A stretch of DNA of 42,130 bases, from contig REDO01000079.1 in assembly GCA_007693435.1 (NCBI GenBank), forward strand, positions 1 to 42,130, read 5' to 3'. The position numbers and the translations under genes were made by a program. Below are positions 1 through 10,439 of the stretch, piece by piece. This stretch comes from Salinarimonadaceae bacterium (lineage in GTDB: Bacteria; Pseudomonadota; Alphaproteobacteria; Rhizobiales; Beijerinckiaceae). Positions within the stretch are counted from its first letter, which is position 1; the number at the start of each line of letters is the position of its first letter. A model generated the notes under the pieces. It was not told where the DNA came from and searched no databases. It saw nothing but the letters and a program-made list of their open reading frames with translations.

Positions 1-527
1 CGAAGGCTGGAATCGACCATGCGGCTGCCGACCTTCACGACGATGCCGCCGATCAGCGCGGGATCGATTTTCACATCGACGTCGACCTCGGCATTGGCCA
101 CCTCGCGCAAGGTCGCCTTGATTTCTTCGAGAACCGCCGGGGAGGGCGCCTCGGCGACGCGCACTTCGGCGTTCACGACGCCCTTGGCCTGCGCGACGAG
201 CGCGCGATAGGCCTTGATCATCGGCATAAGTAGAAAGAGGCGTCGCTTCGAGGCGACGAGCCGGATGAAGTTGCCGGCCAGCCCGGTGACGCCGGCGCGG
301 TCGGCGATGGCCGATGCGCCCGCGAGCTGCTCGTCGGCGGAGAAGACCGGGCTGATGAGAAGCCGCCGCAGGTCCGTGCTCTCGGCGGCGAGAGCTTCGA
401 CGACCTCAAGTCTCTGCGCGACCTCGTCGATCGCCTTCTGCTCCTGCGCCAGTTCGAACAGAGCGGACGCATATCGCCCTGCGACGCCCGATACGATCGA
501 ACCGCTTGAGAGTTTGGACTCGGCCAC
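1..527 (-). CDS. atpH: ATP synthase F1 subunit delta (5' part; truncated by window edge)
   Basis: The delta subunit is the part of the stator stalk that joins the F1 catalytic head to the b subunits of F0 in the cytoplasmic-side peripheral stalk. About 175 codons are present and the 3' end lies beyond base 1. The translation begins VAESKLSSGSIVSGVAGRYA and contains the family-typical ALFELAQE helix near the N-terminus, the central FIRLVASKRRLFLL segment, and the C-terminal IDPALIGGIVVKVGSRMVD segment, which is strongly diagnostic. The start is GTG at 527-525: an in-frame TAA lies seven codons upstream (548-546) and an AGAGAA stretch sits before the GTG. It diverges from prs. The rest of the atp operon would be expected to the left, outside the window. 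Confidence 0.93.
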   Translation of the reverse strand, partial: MAESKLSSGSIVSGVAGRYASALFELAQEQKAIDEVAQRLEVVEALAAESTDLRRLLISPVFSADEQLAGASAIADRAGVTGLAGNFIRLVASKRRLFLLMPMIKAYRALVAQAKGVVNAEVRVAEAPSPAVLEEIKATLREVANAEVDVDVKIDPALIGGIVVKVGSRMVDSSL

Positions 528-832
528 CGGCTGTTCTCTTCTCGGTTACCGGGCGCGCGTCAGGCCGCCGCTTGGGCGGGATCGGGCCCGGTCTCATTGA
601 AACACGGCTCGGACGCGCGACAGCGATGAGCCTCGGCGTCAGGAAAGCGGGGGTGCGATAGCATGGGTTTCCGGGGGGCGCAAGCTGCGCCGCGCGGCTG
701 TCGAGCGGCCCTTGCGCGGCGCTGATCCATAGCCGGGGGAAGACTCCGCTTGCTCGCGCGCGAAGAACGCTGTTAAGACCCGCACGCGTTCGCGCGAAGG
801 CCGTTCCACTTCCCGAGAAAGCCGCTCCATCC
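528..832. other. Divergent intergenic region atpH / prs
   Basis: This 305-base gap separates two divergent genes and should hold promoters for both. Open frames here have poor codon use and no recognisable similarity. The only element I can point to is the possible prs promoter at 750-778. No tRNA, repeat or hairpin terminator is evident. Confidence 0.6.
750..778 (+). promoter_or_regulatory. Possible sigma-70-type promoter of prs
   Basis: TTGCTC at 750-755 is followed after 17 bases by TTAAGA at 773-778, a fair match to housekeeping promoters of alphaproteobacteria. Transcription would begin near 785, giving a leader of about 48 bases before the prs ATG. This is inferred from the pattern only. 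Confidence 0.35.
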
Positions 833-1765
<933 letters not shown>

Positions 1766-1829
1766 GCAGCCTTTCCGGGCGCGGCCCCTCGCCGATCCCG
1801 AACGAATCGGGCCAGATGGGAGGATGAGC

Positions 1830-4760
1830 ATGGGCGGTCCCGGCAAGCTGGCTTCTCGCATCCGCAGCACGATCCCCCTCGTCAATGCCGGACGGGCGCG
1901 CGAACGGCTGGCCGAACTGACCTCCCGCGCCGAGGATGAGGGCCTGTCCGAACTCGCCGCGCTGCTCGGCGAGAAGCCGGTCGCCGGGCTTCTTGCCGCG
2001 ATCTTCGACCATTCGCCGTTCCTCTCGCGCCTCGCGGCGCGGCCCGAGCGCGTCGCGTCGCTGCTGGCGCTTTCGCCCGAGGAGAATCATCGCCGCATCG
2101 TCGACGAGCAGCGAAACCGCTTCCGCGACACGACCCTCGCCGAGGCCCCGCGCGCCTTCCGCCGGGCCCGGGCCGAGCATGCGCTCCTCGTCGCGCTCGC
2201 CGATATCGGCGGCGTCTGGGGCGTCGACGAGGCGACCGCGGCCCTTTCGGAATTCGCCGACGCCTCGGTCGCCGGCGGCGTCGATCTCCTGCTCACGGAC
2301 GCGGCGGAGCGCGGCAAGATCAAGCTCGCCGATCCGGCCGATCCGGGCCCCGGCTCCGGCCTTGTCGTGCTGGCGCTCGGCAAGCACGGGGCGGGCGAGC
2401 TCAATTACTCCAGCGACATCGACCTCGTCGTCTTCTTCGATCCCGAGTCGCGCGCGTTGCCCGACGCCTGGGAGGCGCCGACATTCTACACGCGCCTGAC
2501 CCAGGCCCTCGCCAAGCTCCTGCAGGAGCGCACCGGCGACGGCTACGTCCACCGCGTGGATTACCGCCTGCGCCCCGATCCGGGCTCGACGCCCGTCGCC
2601 GTCGGGCTGCCCTCGGCCTACGCCTATTACGAATCGGTGGGGCAGAACTGGGAGCGCGCGGCCTTCATCAAGGCGCGGCCTGTCGCGGGCGACCGCGGCT
2701 TGGGCGAAGCTTTCCTGAAAGACCTCGCTCCCTTCATCTGGCGCAAGTATTTCGATTTCGCCGCGATCGCCGACGTCCACGCCATGAAGCGCCAGATTCA
2801 GGCGGTTCGCGGGCATTCGGAGATCGCGGTCGCCGGCCATGACATCAAGCTCGGGCGTGGCGGCATCCGCGAGATCGAGTTCTTCGTGCAGACGCAGCAG
2901 CTCGTCTTCGGCGGACGGCGGCCGAAACTGCGCGGGCGCCGCACCATCGACATGCTCGGCGCGCTGCACGGGGAGACATGGATCAGCGACGAGGCGCGCG
3001 ACGAGCTGGTCGCGGCCTACCGGTTCCTGCGCACGGTCGAACACCGCATCCAGATGGTCGCCGACGAGCAGACCCAGCGCCTGCCCCATGACGAGAAGCA
3101 GCTCGCCGCCTTCGCGAAATTCTGCGGCTTTCGCAATCTCAAGTCATTCTCCGAAGAGCTGACGCGTCAGGCGCGGATCGTCCAGAAGCATTACGCGCTG
3201 CTCTTCGAGGAAGGCCACGACCTCGCCTCCGACGCGGGCAGCCTCGTCTTCACGGGCGCCGACATAGACCCGGAAACGATCGGGACGCTCAAGCGCATGG
3301 GTTTCCGCGATCCGGAAAAGGCGGCGGAGACCGTGCGCGGCTGGCATTTCGGTCGGCGCCCGGCGGTGACGAGCGCCCGCGCCCGCGAGGTGCTCACCGA
3401 ATTGACGCCGGCGCTTCTCGCTGCGCTCGGCGGCGCCGCCGACCCTGATGGCGCGCTCGAGCGGCTCGACGCGGCCTTCGGGCGGATGCCTGCGGCGGTC
3501 GAGCTGATGACGATCCTGCTCAATCACGAGCGGCTTCTTCTGCTCTTCGCCGATCTCCTTGGCACCGCTCCCCGCCTCGCGGACACGGTCGCGCGCCGCC
3601 CACATGTTCTCGACGCCGTCATCGATCCGGCCTTCACCGATCCCCTGGTCGACGAAAAAGTGATCGCGGCTCAGGTGCGCGGCATCATCGGCGAACCGAG
3701 CAATTTCGAGGAATTCCTCGACCGGACCCGCGACGCCGCGCGCCAGCTCAATTTCGTCGCCGGCGCGCGCATGCTGTCGGGCGTGTTTTCCGCCGAGCGC
3801 GCGGGCGAGTCGTTCGCCGCTGTGGCGCAGGCGATCATCCAGGTCTCGTTCGAGCGCGTGCGCGAGGCCTTCGAGGTGGATTACGGACGCGTTCCCGGTG
3901 GACGCGTGGCGATCCTCGGGCTCGGGCGGCTCGGCGCGCGCGATCTCACTGCGACGTCCGATCTCGATCTCGTCGTCGTCTATGATTTCGACCCGGAGAA
4001 CCGCGAGAGCGATGGTCCGAAATCGATCGACGCCTCCGTCTACCATATCCGCCTGACCCAGCGCCTCGTCTCGGCGCTCACGGCCCCTACGCGGCGCGGG
4101 GCGCTCTACGAGGTCGACCTTCGTCTGCGACCCTCGGGCGGCAAGGGGCCTCTGGCGACGCAGTTTCGTGGTTTCGCCGCCTATCAGGCCGATGACGCCG
4201 ATCTCTGGGAGCATATGGCGCTGACCCGCGCCCGCGTCGTCGCCGGCGATTCCGACTTCGCCCCTGCCGTGGCGAAGGTCGTCCGCGACGTCGTCGCAAT
4301 GCCGCGCGACTTCCGCGAAGTGGCGCGCGGAGTGCTTTCCATGCGCCGGCTGATCGCAAAGGAGAAGGGCGAAGTCGATCCCTGGGACATGAAGCTCGCC
4401 GCCGGCGGGCTCACCGATCTCGATTTTCTCGCCCAGGCGATCACGCTCGGACACGGCGCGGCCCATCCCGAGCTGGTCGATTGCGCGCCGAGCGATGTCC
4501 TGCGCGTCGCCGGCGAACTGGACATTATCGAGCCCGACGACGCGGAGCGGCTTTGCGTCGCGCAAAAACTCGTCGGCGACGTGCTGCACTGGCAGCGCCT
4601 CACGATCGACGGCCATTTCGATCCGGCGACGGCGCCGCCGCCGATCCTGCGTCGCCTCGCCGCCGAGGCGGGCCTGCCGGACGTGAAGCGTCTCGAGCGA
4701 GAACTCGCCGACACGCGCAAGGCGGTGCGGGCGCTGTTTCTGAAATATCTTGACCTGTGA
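1830..4760 (+). CDS. glnE: Bifunctional glutamine synthetase adenylyltransferase / adenylyl-removing enzyme
   Basis: GlnE attaches AMP to, and removes it from, the tyrosine of glutamine synthetase, switching nitrogen assimilation off and on under PII control. The protein of 976 residues has the expected two nucleotidyltransferase halves. The N-terminal (deadenylating) half has GELNYSSDIDLVVFFD with S-D-I-D at residues 195-198. The C-terminal (adenylating) half has LGLGRLGARDLTATSDLDLV with S-D-L-D at 710-713, followed by EVDLRLRPSGGKGPL. Each half is followed by a helical domain. I place the start at ATG 1830 because GGGAGG at 1818-1823 abuts the in-frame ATG at 1824 but stands six bases before 1830. 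It follows prs and is followed by a 246-base gap before tolQ. Confidence 0.97.
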   Translation: MGGPGKLASRIRSTIPLVNAGRARERLAELTSRAEDEGLSELAALLGEKPVAGLLAAIFDHSPFLSRLAARPERVASLLALSPEENHRRIVDEQRNRFRDTTLAEAPRAFRRARAEHALLVALADIGGVWGVDEATAALSEFADASVAGGVDLLLTDAAERGKIKLADPADPGPGSGLVVLALGKHGAGELNYSSDIDLVVFFDPESRALPDAWEAPTFYTRLTQALAKLLQERTGDGYVHRVDYRLRPDPGSTPVAVGLPSAYAYYESVGQNWERAAFIKARPVAGDRGLGEAFLKDLAPFIWRKYFDFAAIADVHAMKRQIQAVRGHSEIAVAGHDIKLGRGGIREIEFFVQTQQLVFGGRRPKLRGRRTIDMLGALHGETWISDEARDELVAAYRFLRTVEHRIQMVADEQTQRLPHDEKQLAAFAKFCGFRNLKSFSEELTRQARIVQKHYALLFEEGHDLASDAGSLVFTGADIDPETIGTLKRMGFRDPEKAAETVRGWHFGRRPAVTSARAREVLTELTPALLAALGGAADPDGALERLDAAFGRMPAAVELMTILLNHERLLLLFADLLGTAPRLADTVARRPHVLDAVIDPAFTDPLVDEKVIAAQVRGIIGEPSNFEEFLDRTRDAARQLNFVAGARMLSGVFSAERAGESFAAVAQAIIQVSFERVREAFEVDYGRVPGGRVAILGLGRLGARDLTATSDLDLVVVYDFDPENRESDGPKSIDASVYHIRLTQRLVSALTAPTRRGALYEVDLRLRPSGGKGPLATQFRGFAAYQADDADLWEHMALTRARVVAGDSDFAPAVAKVVRDVVAMPRDFREVARGVLSMRRLIAKEKGEVDPWDMKLAAGGLTDLDFLAQAITLGHGAAHPELVDCAPSDVLRVAGELDIIEPDDAERLCVAQKLVGDVLHWQRLTIDGHFDPATAPPPILRRLAAEAGLPDVKRLERELADTRKAVRALFLKYLDL

Positions 4761-5006
4761 GGCGCCCGCCTGCGCCTTCGCGCCATCGCCGGACGCAGGT
4801 CTCTCCCGCTTCATAACCGTCCGTTAACCCTGACGACGGCTTAATCGGATCGCGCGCATGCGATCGGCCACAAGTCCCTGTCCGCCCTTACTTTCGACAG
4901 AATCGGCGGCGAACGAGAGGGTCGGGGCGGTCGTATCGATCGGCGGGCGCGAGAACGGACGTCCGGCGGCCCGGCGAAACCCGATAGTCCCGACGAGGAT
5001 TTTTTC

Positions 5007-5726
5007 ATGAATGGCGTCGAAGTGATCCAGAGCGCCCCGCTTGCGCATGATCTTTCGCTCTGGGGTCTGTTCTGGCAGGCCCATATCGTCGTCAAGCTCG
5101 TCATGATCGGGCTGTTCTTCGCCTCGCTCTACAGCTGGACGATCATCATCAACAAGATGCTGCTGTTCCGGCGCCTGAGGCGGGCGATGGACCGGTTCGA
5201 GGAGGTGTTCTGGTCGGGGCAGTCGCTGGAGGAGCTGTATCGGTCCCTTCAGGACAGGCCGACGACGGGCATGTCCTCGGTCTTCGTCTCCGCGATGCGG
5301 GAATGGAAGCGCTCCTTCGAGGGTTCCGGTCGCGCCTTCGCCAGCCTGCCGTCGCGCATCGACAAGGTGCTCGACGTGACCATCCAGCGCGAGGTCGAGC
5401 GCTATGAATCGGGGCTCATCTTCCTCGCCTCGCTCGGTTCGGCCGGTCCCTATCTCGGCCTGTTCGGCACCGTCTTCGGCGTCATGACGTCTTTCGTCGC
5501 GATCGCCGCCTCCAACAACACCAGCCTCGCGGTCGTCGCGCCCGGCATCGCGGAGGCGCTCTTCGCCACGGCGCTGGGCCTGATCGCGGCGATCCCGGCG
5601 GTCATCGCCTACAACAAGCTCCAGTCGGAAGTCGGCAAGGCGCAGTCGCGTCTCGAAGGCTTCGCCGACGAGTTCTCGGCGATCCTGGTCCGCCAGGTCG
5701 ACGAGCGGCTGGCGGCTGCGGCGTGA
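5007..5726 (+). CDS. tolQ: Tol-Pal system proton-channel subunit TolQ
   Basis: TolQ forms, with TolR, the inner-membrane proton channel that energises TolA to keep the outer membrane attached during division. The 239-residue protein has the MotA/TolQ/ExbB layout: one membrane segment near residues 30-52 (LVMIGLFFASLYSWTIII), a large cytoplasmic loop, and two further segments near 132-165 and 178-202, including the conserved GSAGPYLGLFGTVFGVM and GIAEALFATALGLIAAIPAV stretches. It starts the tolQRAB operon, with tolR 10 bases downstream. The 246 bases upstream probably hold the promoter, but I could not pick it out. No ybgC or ruvB precedes it, unlike many relatives. Confidence 0.97.
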   Translation: MNGVEVIQSAPLAHDLSLWGLFWQAHIVVKLVMIGLFFASLYSWTIIINKMLLFRRLRRAMDRFEEVFWSGQSLEELYRSLQDRPTTGMSSVFVSAMREWKRSFEGSGRAFASLPSRIDKVLDVTIQREVERYESGLIFLASLGSAGPYLGLFGTVFGVMTSFVAIAASNNTSLAVVAPGIAEALFATALGLIAAIPAVIAYNKLQSEVGKAQSRLEGFADEFSAILVRQVDERLAAAA

Positions 5727-5736
5727 GGATGCGGTC

Positions 5737-6192
5737 ATGGTGATGTCCCACGGCGGTCCCGGCAACGTCGGCGCCGGCTTGCGCCGGCGGCGGCGCGGTC
5801 GCGGCCGCGCGATCAACGAAATCAACATGACGCCCTTCATCGACGTCATGCTCGTGCTGCTCATCGTCTTCATGGTGTCCGCTCCGCTGCTCACGGCGGG
5901 CGTGCCGCTCGACCTGCCCGAGAGCCGCGCCTCGGCCCTCAACGTCGACCGCAAGCCGATCACGCTCTCGATCGACGCCCGAGGCGCGGTCTATCTCGAC
6001 GATGCGATGGTCTCCGACGAGCAGATCGTCTCGACCATCGCCGGGCTCGCCCAGGATGGCGAGAACGAGCGCGTCTTCGTGCGCGGGGACCGCAGCGTCG
6101 AATACGGTCGCGTCGCCGAGGTCATGTCGATCGTGACGTCGGGCGGCTTTCGCCGGGTGGCGCTTGTGACGCTGCCCGCCTCGCAGCAGTGA
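5737..6192 (+). CDS. tolR: Tol-Pal system protein TolR (ExbD/TolR family)
   Basis: TolR is the single-span partner of TolQ in the proton channel, with its C-terminal domain in the periplasm. The 151-residue product has a basic N-terminus ([18 protein letters not shown]) and the signature NMTPFIDVMLVLLIVFMV containing the membrane-embedded aspartate that carries protons. The periplasmic domain contains LPESRASALNVDRKPITLSI and ends near FRRVALVTLPASQQ, as expected. A GAGG overlapping the tolQ stop codon lies eight bases before ATG 5737; an in-frame ATG at 5743 is an alternative start. Position between tolQ and tolA fits the assignment. Confidence 0.96.
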   Translation: MVMSHGGPGNVGAGLRRRRRGRGRAINEINMTPFIDVMLVLLIVFMVSAPLLTAGVPLDLPESRASALNVDRKPITLSIDARGAVYLDDAMVSDEQIVSTIAGLAQDGENERVFVRGDRSVEYGRVAEVMSIVTSGGFRRVALVTLPASQQ

Positions 6193-6213
6193 CCGCCTGA
6201 ACGGAGCCCCCCG

Positions 6214-7389
6214 GTGGCATTCTCGTTTCGCGAACCCGGATTGCTGATCAGCAGCGTGGCGCACGCCGCCGTGCTGACGGCCGGGCTCGTCGCGTTCACG
6301 AGCGTGCAGCCCTTCCCGGACGCGGACGAGGGCATCCCCGTCGAGATTTTCACCGAAAACCAGTTCTCCGAGATCACCCGCGGCGAGACCGACGCCAGCG
6401 AGGCTGTCGAGAACCCGGCGCCGCGCGCCGATCGGGTCGATGAAGTCGCGCAGTTGCGCCCGACCGGCGAGGCTGCGGTCGATACGCCGACGCCGCCGAC
6501 ACGTCCGCAGGAGATCGCCGAGGCCGCCGAACCGGTCGTCGCGCGGCCCCCGCCGCCGCCTCCGCCCCCTCCGCCACCTTCGCCGCCCCCTCCACCGGAG
6601 CCGCCGCCTCCTTCGCCTTCGCCGCCGCCTCCCGCGCCGCCGTCCCCTGCGCCGCCTCCCGAGCCAGAGCCGCAGCCGACGGTCGAAGCCGAGCCTGAGC
6701 CGGTGACGCAGGAGCCGACGCCGTTGCCGCCATCGCGCGCCGCCCGCACGCAGGCCCAGGCGCGCGCTCAGGCCGCACGTCAGGCGGCCGAGCGTCAGGA
6801 AGCCGAACGCCGTCGTCAGGAGACCCAGCGCCAGGAGGCTCAACGTCAGGAGGCGCAGCAGCGCGAGCAGGCCCGTCAGGCGCAGGCCCGCGCCGACGCC
6901 GAACGCCCGGCCGCCGCGAGGCGCGATTCCGAAGTGTCCGAGCGTTTCGATCCCGACGGCATCGCCGCGCTCCTGCGCTCGACCGAGGCGCCGGCCTCGC
7001 GCGGCGCGACGGGACAGGAGGTCAACCGGACCGCTTCGCTCGGAACGGCCACGGGAACGGCCGCTCGACTCAACCCGAGCCAGCGCGACGTGCTGATCGG
7101 CGTGATCCAGGCGCAGCTGCGGCGCTGCTGGGAGGCGCCGATCGCGGCGCAATCCCTGCCGAATCCGCCGATCGCCTCGTTGCGCATCGCGCTCAACGCC
7201 GACGGTTCGCTCGCGAGCCAGCCGCAGGTGGTCAACGACAGCGCCGACGGCCTCTTCCGCGCCGTCGCCGATTCTGCTTCGCGCGCGACGCGCCGCTGCG
7301 CGCCGCTTCGCATTCCCGCCGAATTCGCTCCTTATTACGACGACTGGAAATCGCTCGTCGTGAATTTCGATCCGCGCGAAGCCCGATAG
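6214..7389 (+). CDS. tolA: Cell envelope integrity protein TolA
   Basis: TolA spans the periplasm and transmits the force from TolQR to Pal and TolB at the outer membrane. The 391-residue protein starts with GTG at 6214, has one N-terminal membrane segment (about residues 10-30, [19 protein letters not shown]), then an acidic stretch and an extreme proline-rich segment at about residues 110-160 with runs of up to 11 prolines. An Ala/Gln/Arg/Glu-rich probable helical rod follows (about 175-235, with repeated [10 protein letters not shown]-like units). The C-terminal globular domain begins near [21 protein letters not shown] and includes [17 protein letters not shown]. It lies in the tolQRAB operon. 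The exact boundary of the C-terminal domain is inferred. Confidence 0.9.
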   Translation: MAFSFREPGLLISSVAHAAVLTAGLVAFTSVQPFPDADEGIPVEIFTENQFSEITRGETDASEAVENPAPRADRVDEVAQLRPTGEAAVDTPTPPTRPQEIAEAAEPVVARPPPPPPPPPPPSPPPPPEPPPPSPSPPPPAPPSPAPPPEPEPQPTVEAEPEPVTQEPTPLPPSRAARTQAQARAQAARQAAERQEAERRRQETQRQEAQRQEAQQREQARQAQARADAERPAAARRDSEVSERFDPDGIAALLRSTEAPASRGATGQEVNRTASLGTATGTAARLNPSQRDVLIGVIQAQLRRCWEAPIAAQSLPNPPIASLRIALNADGSLASQPQVVNDSADGLFRAVADSASRATRRCAPLRIPAEFAPYYDDWKSLVVNFDPREAR

Positions 7390-7483
7390 AGACGCCCGAG
7401 CCATGCCTCAAGCAGCGATGTCGCGAACACCCCATCCGGCGCCGAGTCTGCGCCGCCCCTCCGATCACCGGATACCCGAAGTC

Positions 7484-8821
7484 ATGCGCAACCTCCTCTT
7501 CGCCGTCCGCGCCGGCGTCGCCGCGCTCCTCGTTGCGACCGCCGCCTCATTTGCCGGGTTCCTCGCGTCGCCCGCCCGCGCCGAGCTCGTCATCGACGTG
7601 CGCGGCGGCCAGTTCACCCCTATGCCCATCGCGATCACCGAATTCACCGGCGACGGCAATCTGGGCGTCGAGATCACCGCCGTGATCGCAAACAACCTGC
7701 AAAGGTCGGGCTATTTCGCGCCCGTCGATCCCTCGCGCTTTCCCGAGCGCTCGCCCGCCTTCGACGCCGCGCCGCAATTCGATCTCTGGCGCGCGCAGGA
7801 GGTGCAGGGCCTCGTGACCGGGCGCGTCACGCGCGACGCCTCCGGGCGTCTTCGCGCCGAGTTCCGCCTGTGGGACATCGCCACGGGCCAGCAGATCACC
7901 GGACAGCAGTATTTCACCGATCCCGCCAACTGGCGGCGCATCGCGCACATCATCTCGGACGCCGTCTTCGCGCGCATCACGGGCGTCGGCGGCTTCTTCG
8001 ACACGCGGATCGTCTTCGTCGACGAGACCGGCCCCAAGGATGACCGGCGCAAGCGCCTCGCGATCATGGACCAGGACGGCGCGAATGTGCGCTACCTCAC
8101 GCCCGGCGACACTTCGGTGGTGTCGCCGCGCTTCTCGCCACGCACGCAGGAAATCGCCTTCATGGCGCAGCAGCGCGGCGAGCAGGCGCGGGTGCAAGTG
8201 CTCAACATCGAGACCGGCGCCCGTCAGGCGGTCGGCAACTTCCCCGACATGACGTCGAGCCCGCGCTTCTCGCCGACGGGCAGCAGCATCGTGATGGCGC
8301 TGCAGCAGGGCGGCAACGCCAACCTTTACGAGATCGATCTGGTCTCGCGCACCACGACGCGGCTGACTTCGACGGGCGCCATCGACACGTCGCCCTCGTA
8401 TGCGCCCGACGGCTCGAGGATCGTCTTCGAGAGCGATCGCGGCGGACGCCAGCAGCTCTACGTGATGAACGCGGACGGCTCAGATCCGCAGCGCATCTCC
8501 TTCGGCGAGGGCTCCTATTCCCAGCCCGTCTGGTCGCCGCGCGGGGATCTCATCGCCTTCACGAAGCTCGCCGGCGGCCGTTTCGCCATCGGCGTGATGC
8601 GGCCTGACGGTTCGGGCGAGCGCATCCTGACCGAGGGCTATCACAACGAGAGCCCGGCCTGGGCGCCGAACGGGCAATACATCGTCTTCTTCCGCGAGCC
8701 CGGCGGCGAATCCGGGGGGCAGCTCTACATGATCGACGTCACCGGCCGCGTGGAGGTTCCGATCCCGACGCCGAGCTTCGCATCCGACCCCACCTGGTCG
8801 CCTCTGCTCGGCGGCTCGTAA
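7484..8821 (+). CDS. tolB: Tol-Pal system translocation protein TolB
   Basis: TolB is a periplasmic protein that binds Pal and TolA. The chosen 445-residue form starts [16 protein letters not shown], a signal peptide cleaved near SPARA/ELV. The mature protein has the N-terminal TolB domain ([20 protein letters not shown]) and a six-bladed beta-propeller with repeats such as [35 protein letters not shown] and [21 protein letters not shown]. An upstream in-frame ATG at 7403 would add 27 residues before the signal peptide; I prefer 7484 because the signal peptide then begins at the N-terminus, though its ribosome site is weak. Normally pal follows tolB; here flagellar genes follow instead. Confidence 0.95.
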   Translation: MRNLLFAVRAGVAALLVATAASFAGFLASPARAELVIDVRGGQFTPMPIAITEFTGDGNLGVEITAVIANNLQRSGYFAPVDPSRFPERSPAFDAAPQFDLWRAQEVQGLVTGRVTRDASGRLRAEFRLWDIATGQQITGQQYFTDPANWRRIAHIISDAVFARITGVGGFFDTRIVFVDETGPKDDRRKRLAIMDQDGANVRYLTPGDTSVVSPRFSPRTQEIAFMAQQRGEQARVQVLNIETGARQAVGNFPDMTSSPRFSPTGSSIVMALQQGGNANLYEIDLVSRTTTRLTSTGAIDTSPSYAPDGSRIVFESDRGGRQQLYVMNADGSDPQRISFGEGSYSQPVWSPRGDLIAFTKLAGGRFAIGVMRPDGSGERILTEGYHNESPAWAPNGQYIVFFREPGGESGGQLYMIDVTGRVEVPIPTPSFASDPTWSPLLGGS

Positions 8822-8823
8822 AG

Positions 8824-8855
8824 GCGCGGATCGCCGCTCCCGGCAAGGTCCGCGC
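8824..8855 (+). terminator. Possible hairpin terminator after tolB
   Basis: Just after the tolB stop, GCGCGGA (8824-8830) pairs with TCCGCGC (8849-8855). An inner GCCG/CGGC stem (8833-8836 with 8841-8844) sits inside it. No T-tract follows, so this may be a Rho-assisted or weak terminator separating tol from the flagellar genes. Confidence 0.3.
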
Positions 8856-8924
8856 AAGCCAGGCGGACCAGATTGAGCGCGTCCGGCGGATATTCCGTCG
8901 GCGACGCTCATCCGGGAGACGGCG

Positions 8925-9707
8925 ATGCTGTCCACGTCCCTGTCGTTCAGCCTCGTGGCGCGCGATCTGCCGCGCGCGCTGGAGCGCACGGCGCAGTCGC
9001 CGATGACGGCGCGCGCGATCGCGCATTACGAAGAGCGCATCGGCCAGATCAAGTCGATCGACGACTTCATGGCGGACGAACGCGTCTATCGCTTCGCGCT
9101 CAAGGCCTACGGGCTTGAGGACATGGCCTACGCCAAGGCCTTCATCCGCAAGGCGCTCGAAGGCGGGATCGACGACCGCGACAGCTTCGCCAACCAACTC
9201 GCCGACCGCCGCTACCGCGAATTCGTCGAGGCCTTCAACTTCAAACGCTACGGCTCCGCCACGACCTCCTTCTCGCGCACGCAGTCCGGGGCGGTCGAGC
9301 GCTACGTGCGCCAGACGCTAGAGGAGAGCGAGGGGGCGCAGAACGAGGGCGTGCGCCTCGCGCTCTATTTCGCCCGCAAGGCCCCGACCCTCAAGAACGC
9401 CTACGAGATCCTCGCCGATCCTGCGCTCCTGAAGGTCGCGCAGACGGCGCTCGGCCTCTCGCCGCAGACGGGAACGGCCGATGTCGACCGGCAGGCGGCT
9501 ACGCTGGAGCGGCAGATAAGGATCTCGGAATTGAAGGATCCCGCGACGCTGGAGAAGTTCCTCGCCCGCTTCACGGCGATGTGGGAGCTGGAAAACCCCT
9601 CCTTCGCGTCCGTCACGCCCAACATCCAGATCGGCGGCTTCACACCGATCGGCATTGGCGCCGATCTGCTGATGAGCATCCAGACCATGAAACGCGGGGG
9701 CTTCTGA
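8925..9707 (+). CDS. DUF1217 family protein of the flagellar cluster
   Basis: The 260-residue protein is soluble, with no signal peptide or membrane segment, and matches my recollection of DUF1217 proteins found in flagellar clusters of Rhizobiales. It is mostly helical and includes IAHYEERIGQIKSIDDFMAD, KAYGLEDMAYAKAFIRKALE and the RRYREFVEAFNFKRYG segment; the sequence of the first 150 residues repeats a similar helical layout. Its biochemical role is unknown. GGGAGA at 8914-8919 stands five bases before ATG 8925. It opens the operon with flgF, a 169-residue protein and fliI, which implies a role in flagellum assembly or control. The family assignment is from memory of motifs, not a search. 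Confidence 0.8.
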   Translation: MLSTSLSFSLVARDLPRALERTAQSPMTARAIAHYEERIGQIKSIDDFMADERVYRFALKAYGLEDMAYAKAFIRKALEGGIDDRDSFANQLADRRYREFVEAFNFKRYGSATTSFSRTQSGAVERYVRQTLEESEGAQNEGVRLALYFARKAPTLKNAYEILADPALLKVAQTALGLSPQTGTADVDRQAATLERQIRISELKDPATLEKFLARFTAMWELENPSFASVTPNIQIGGFTPIGIGADLLMSIQTMKRGGF

Positions 9708-9713
9708 AACGTC

Positions 9714-10439
9714 ATGCAGGGACCGATCTACGTCGCGCTCTCCGGCCAGATCGCGCTCGAGCGGCGCATGGAGACGCTGGCGCGCAACGTCGCCAACCTC
9801 TCCACCGTCGGCTATCGCGCCGACGAGGTGAAGTTCGAGACGATCCTCTCGCAAGCCGGCCGCGACTTGGTCGCCTTCGCCTCGACGGGTCCGAACTACA
9901 TTTCCCGACAGGCGGGCGCGGTGTCGCATACGGGCAATCCGCTCGACCTCGCGATTGAGGGCGACGGATGGTTCGCGGTCGAAACGGGGAACGGTCCCGC
10001 CTATACCCGCGACGGTCGCTTCACCATCGACGAGGCCGGGCAGCTGCGCACCATCGCCGGCTATCTCGTGCTCGACGCCGGGCTCGCGCCGATCCAGCTC
10101 GATCCGGACGCCGGGACGCCCGTGATCGCCCGCGACGGCATGATCATGCAGGACGGCCAGCAGGCCGGCGCCGTCGGGCTGTTCCGCATCGATCCGGCGG
10201 CGAACATGCGCCGCTTCGAGAACTCCGCCGTGGTCCCAGACATCCCGGCCGAAGCCGTGCTCGATTTCGTCGGCGCCGGAATGGTGCAGGGCTATACGGA
10301 GGGCTCAAACGTCAATCCCGTGCTGGAGATGACGCGGCTGATCATGGTCCAGCGCGCCTTCGAGAGCGCGGCGACCGCAATCGACCAGAACGACCGCAGC
10401 CGGCAGGACGCGATCCGCACGCTGGGCGATCCCCGATGA
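9714..10439 (+). CDS. flgF: Flagellar basal-body rod protein FlgF
   Basis: FlgF is a proximal rod component exported through the flagellar type III apparatus. The 241-residue protein carries the rod/hook N-terminal signature (ALSGQIALERRMETLARNVANLSTVGYR), the central GYLVLDAGLAPIQL and GDGWFAVETGNG stretches, and the C-terminal heptad-rich rod motif EGSNVNPVLEMTRLIMVQRAFE. The length is right for FlgF and shorter than FlgG (about 260) or FlgE. It starts six bases after the preceding gene and its stop codon overlaps the next ATG (ATGA at 10436-10439), so the genes are translationally coupled. Confidence 0.93.
   Translation: MQGPIYVALSGQIALERRMETLARNVANLSTVGYRADEVKFETILSQAGRDLVAFASTGPNYISRQAGAVSHTGNPLDLAIEGDGWFAVETGNGPAYTRDGRFTIDEAGQLRTIAGYLVLDAGLAPIQLDPDAGTPVIARDGMIMQDGQQAGAVGLFRIDPAANMRRFENSAVVPDIPAEAVLDFVGAGMVQGYTEGSNVNPVLEMTRLIMVQRAFESAATAIDQNDRSRQDAIRTLGDPR

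Noticed and set aside
4822-4845. TTAA half-sites upstream of tolQ as a CtrA site
   Set aside because: The two TTAA elements are 13 bases apart rather than seven.
5602-7404. 600-codon minus-strand frame across tolR and tolA
   Set aside because: Antisense to tolQRA; composition is dominated by Arg and Gly from the reverse of the proline codons.
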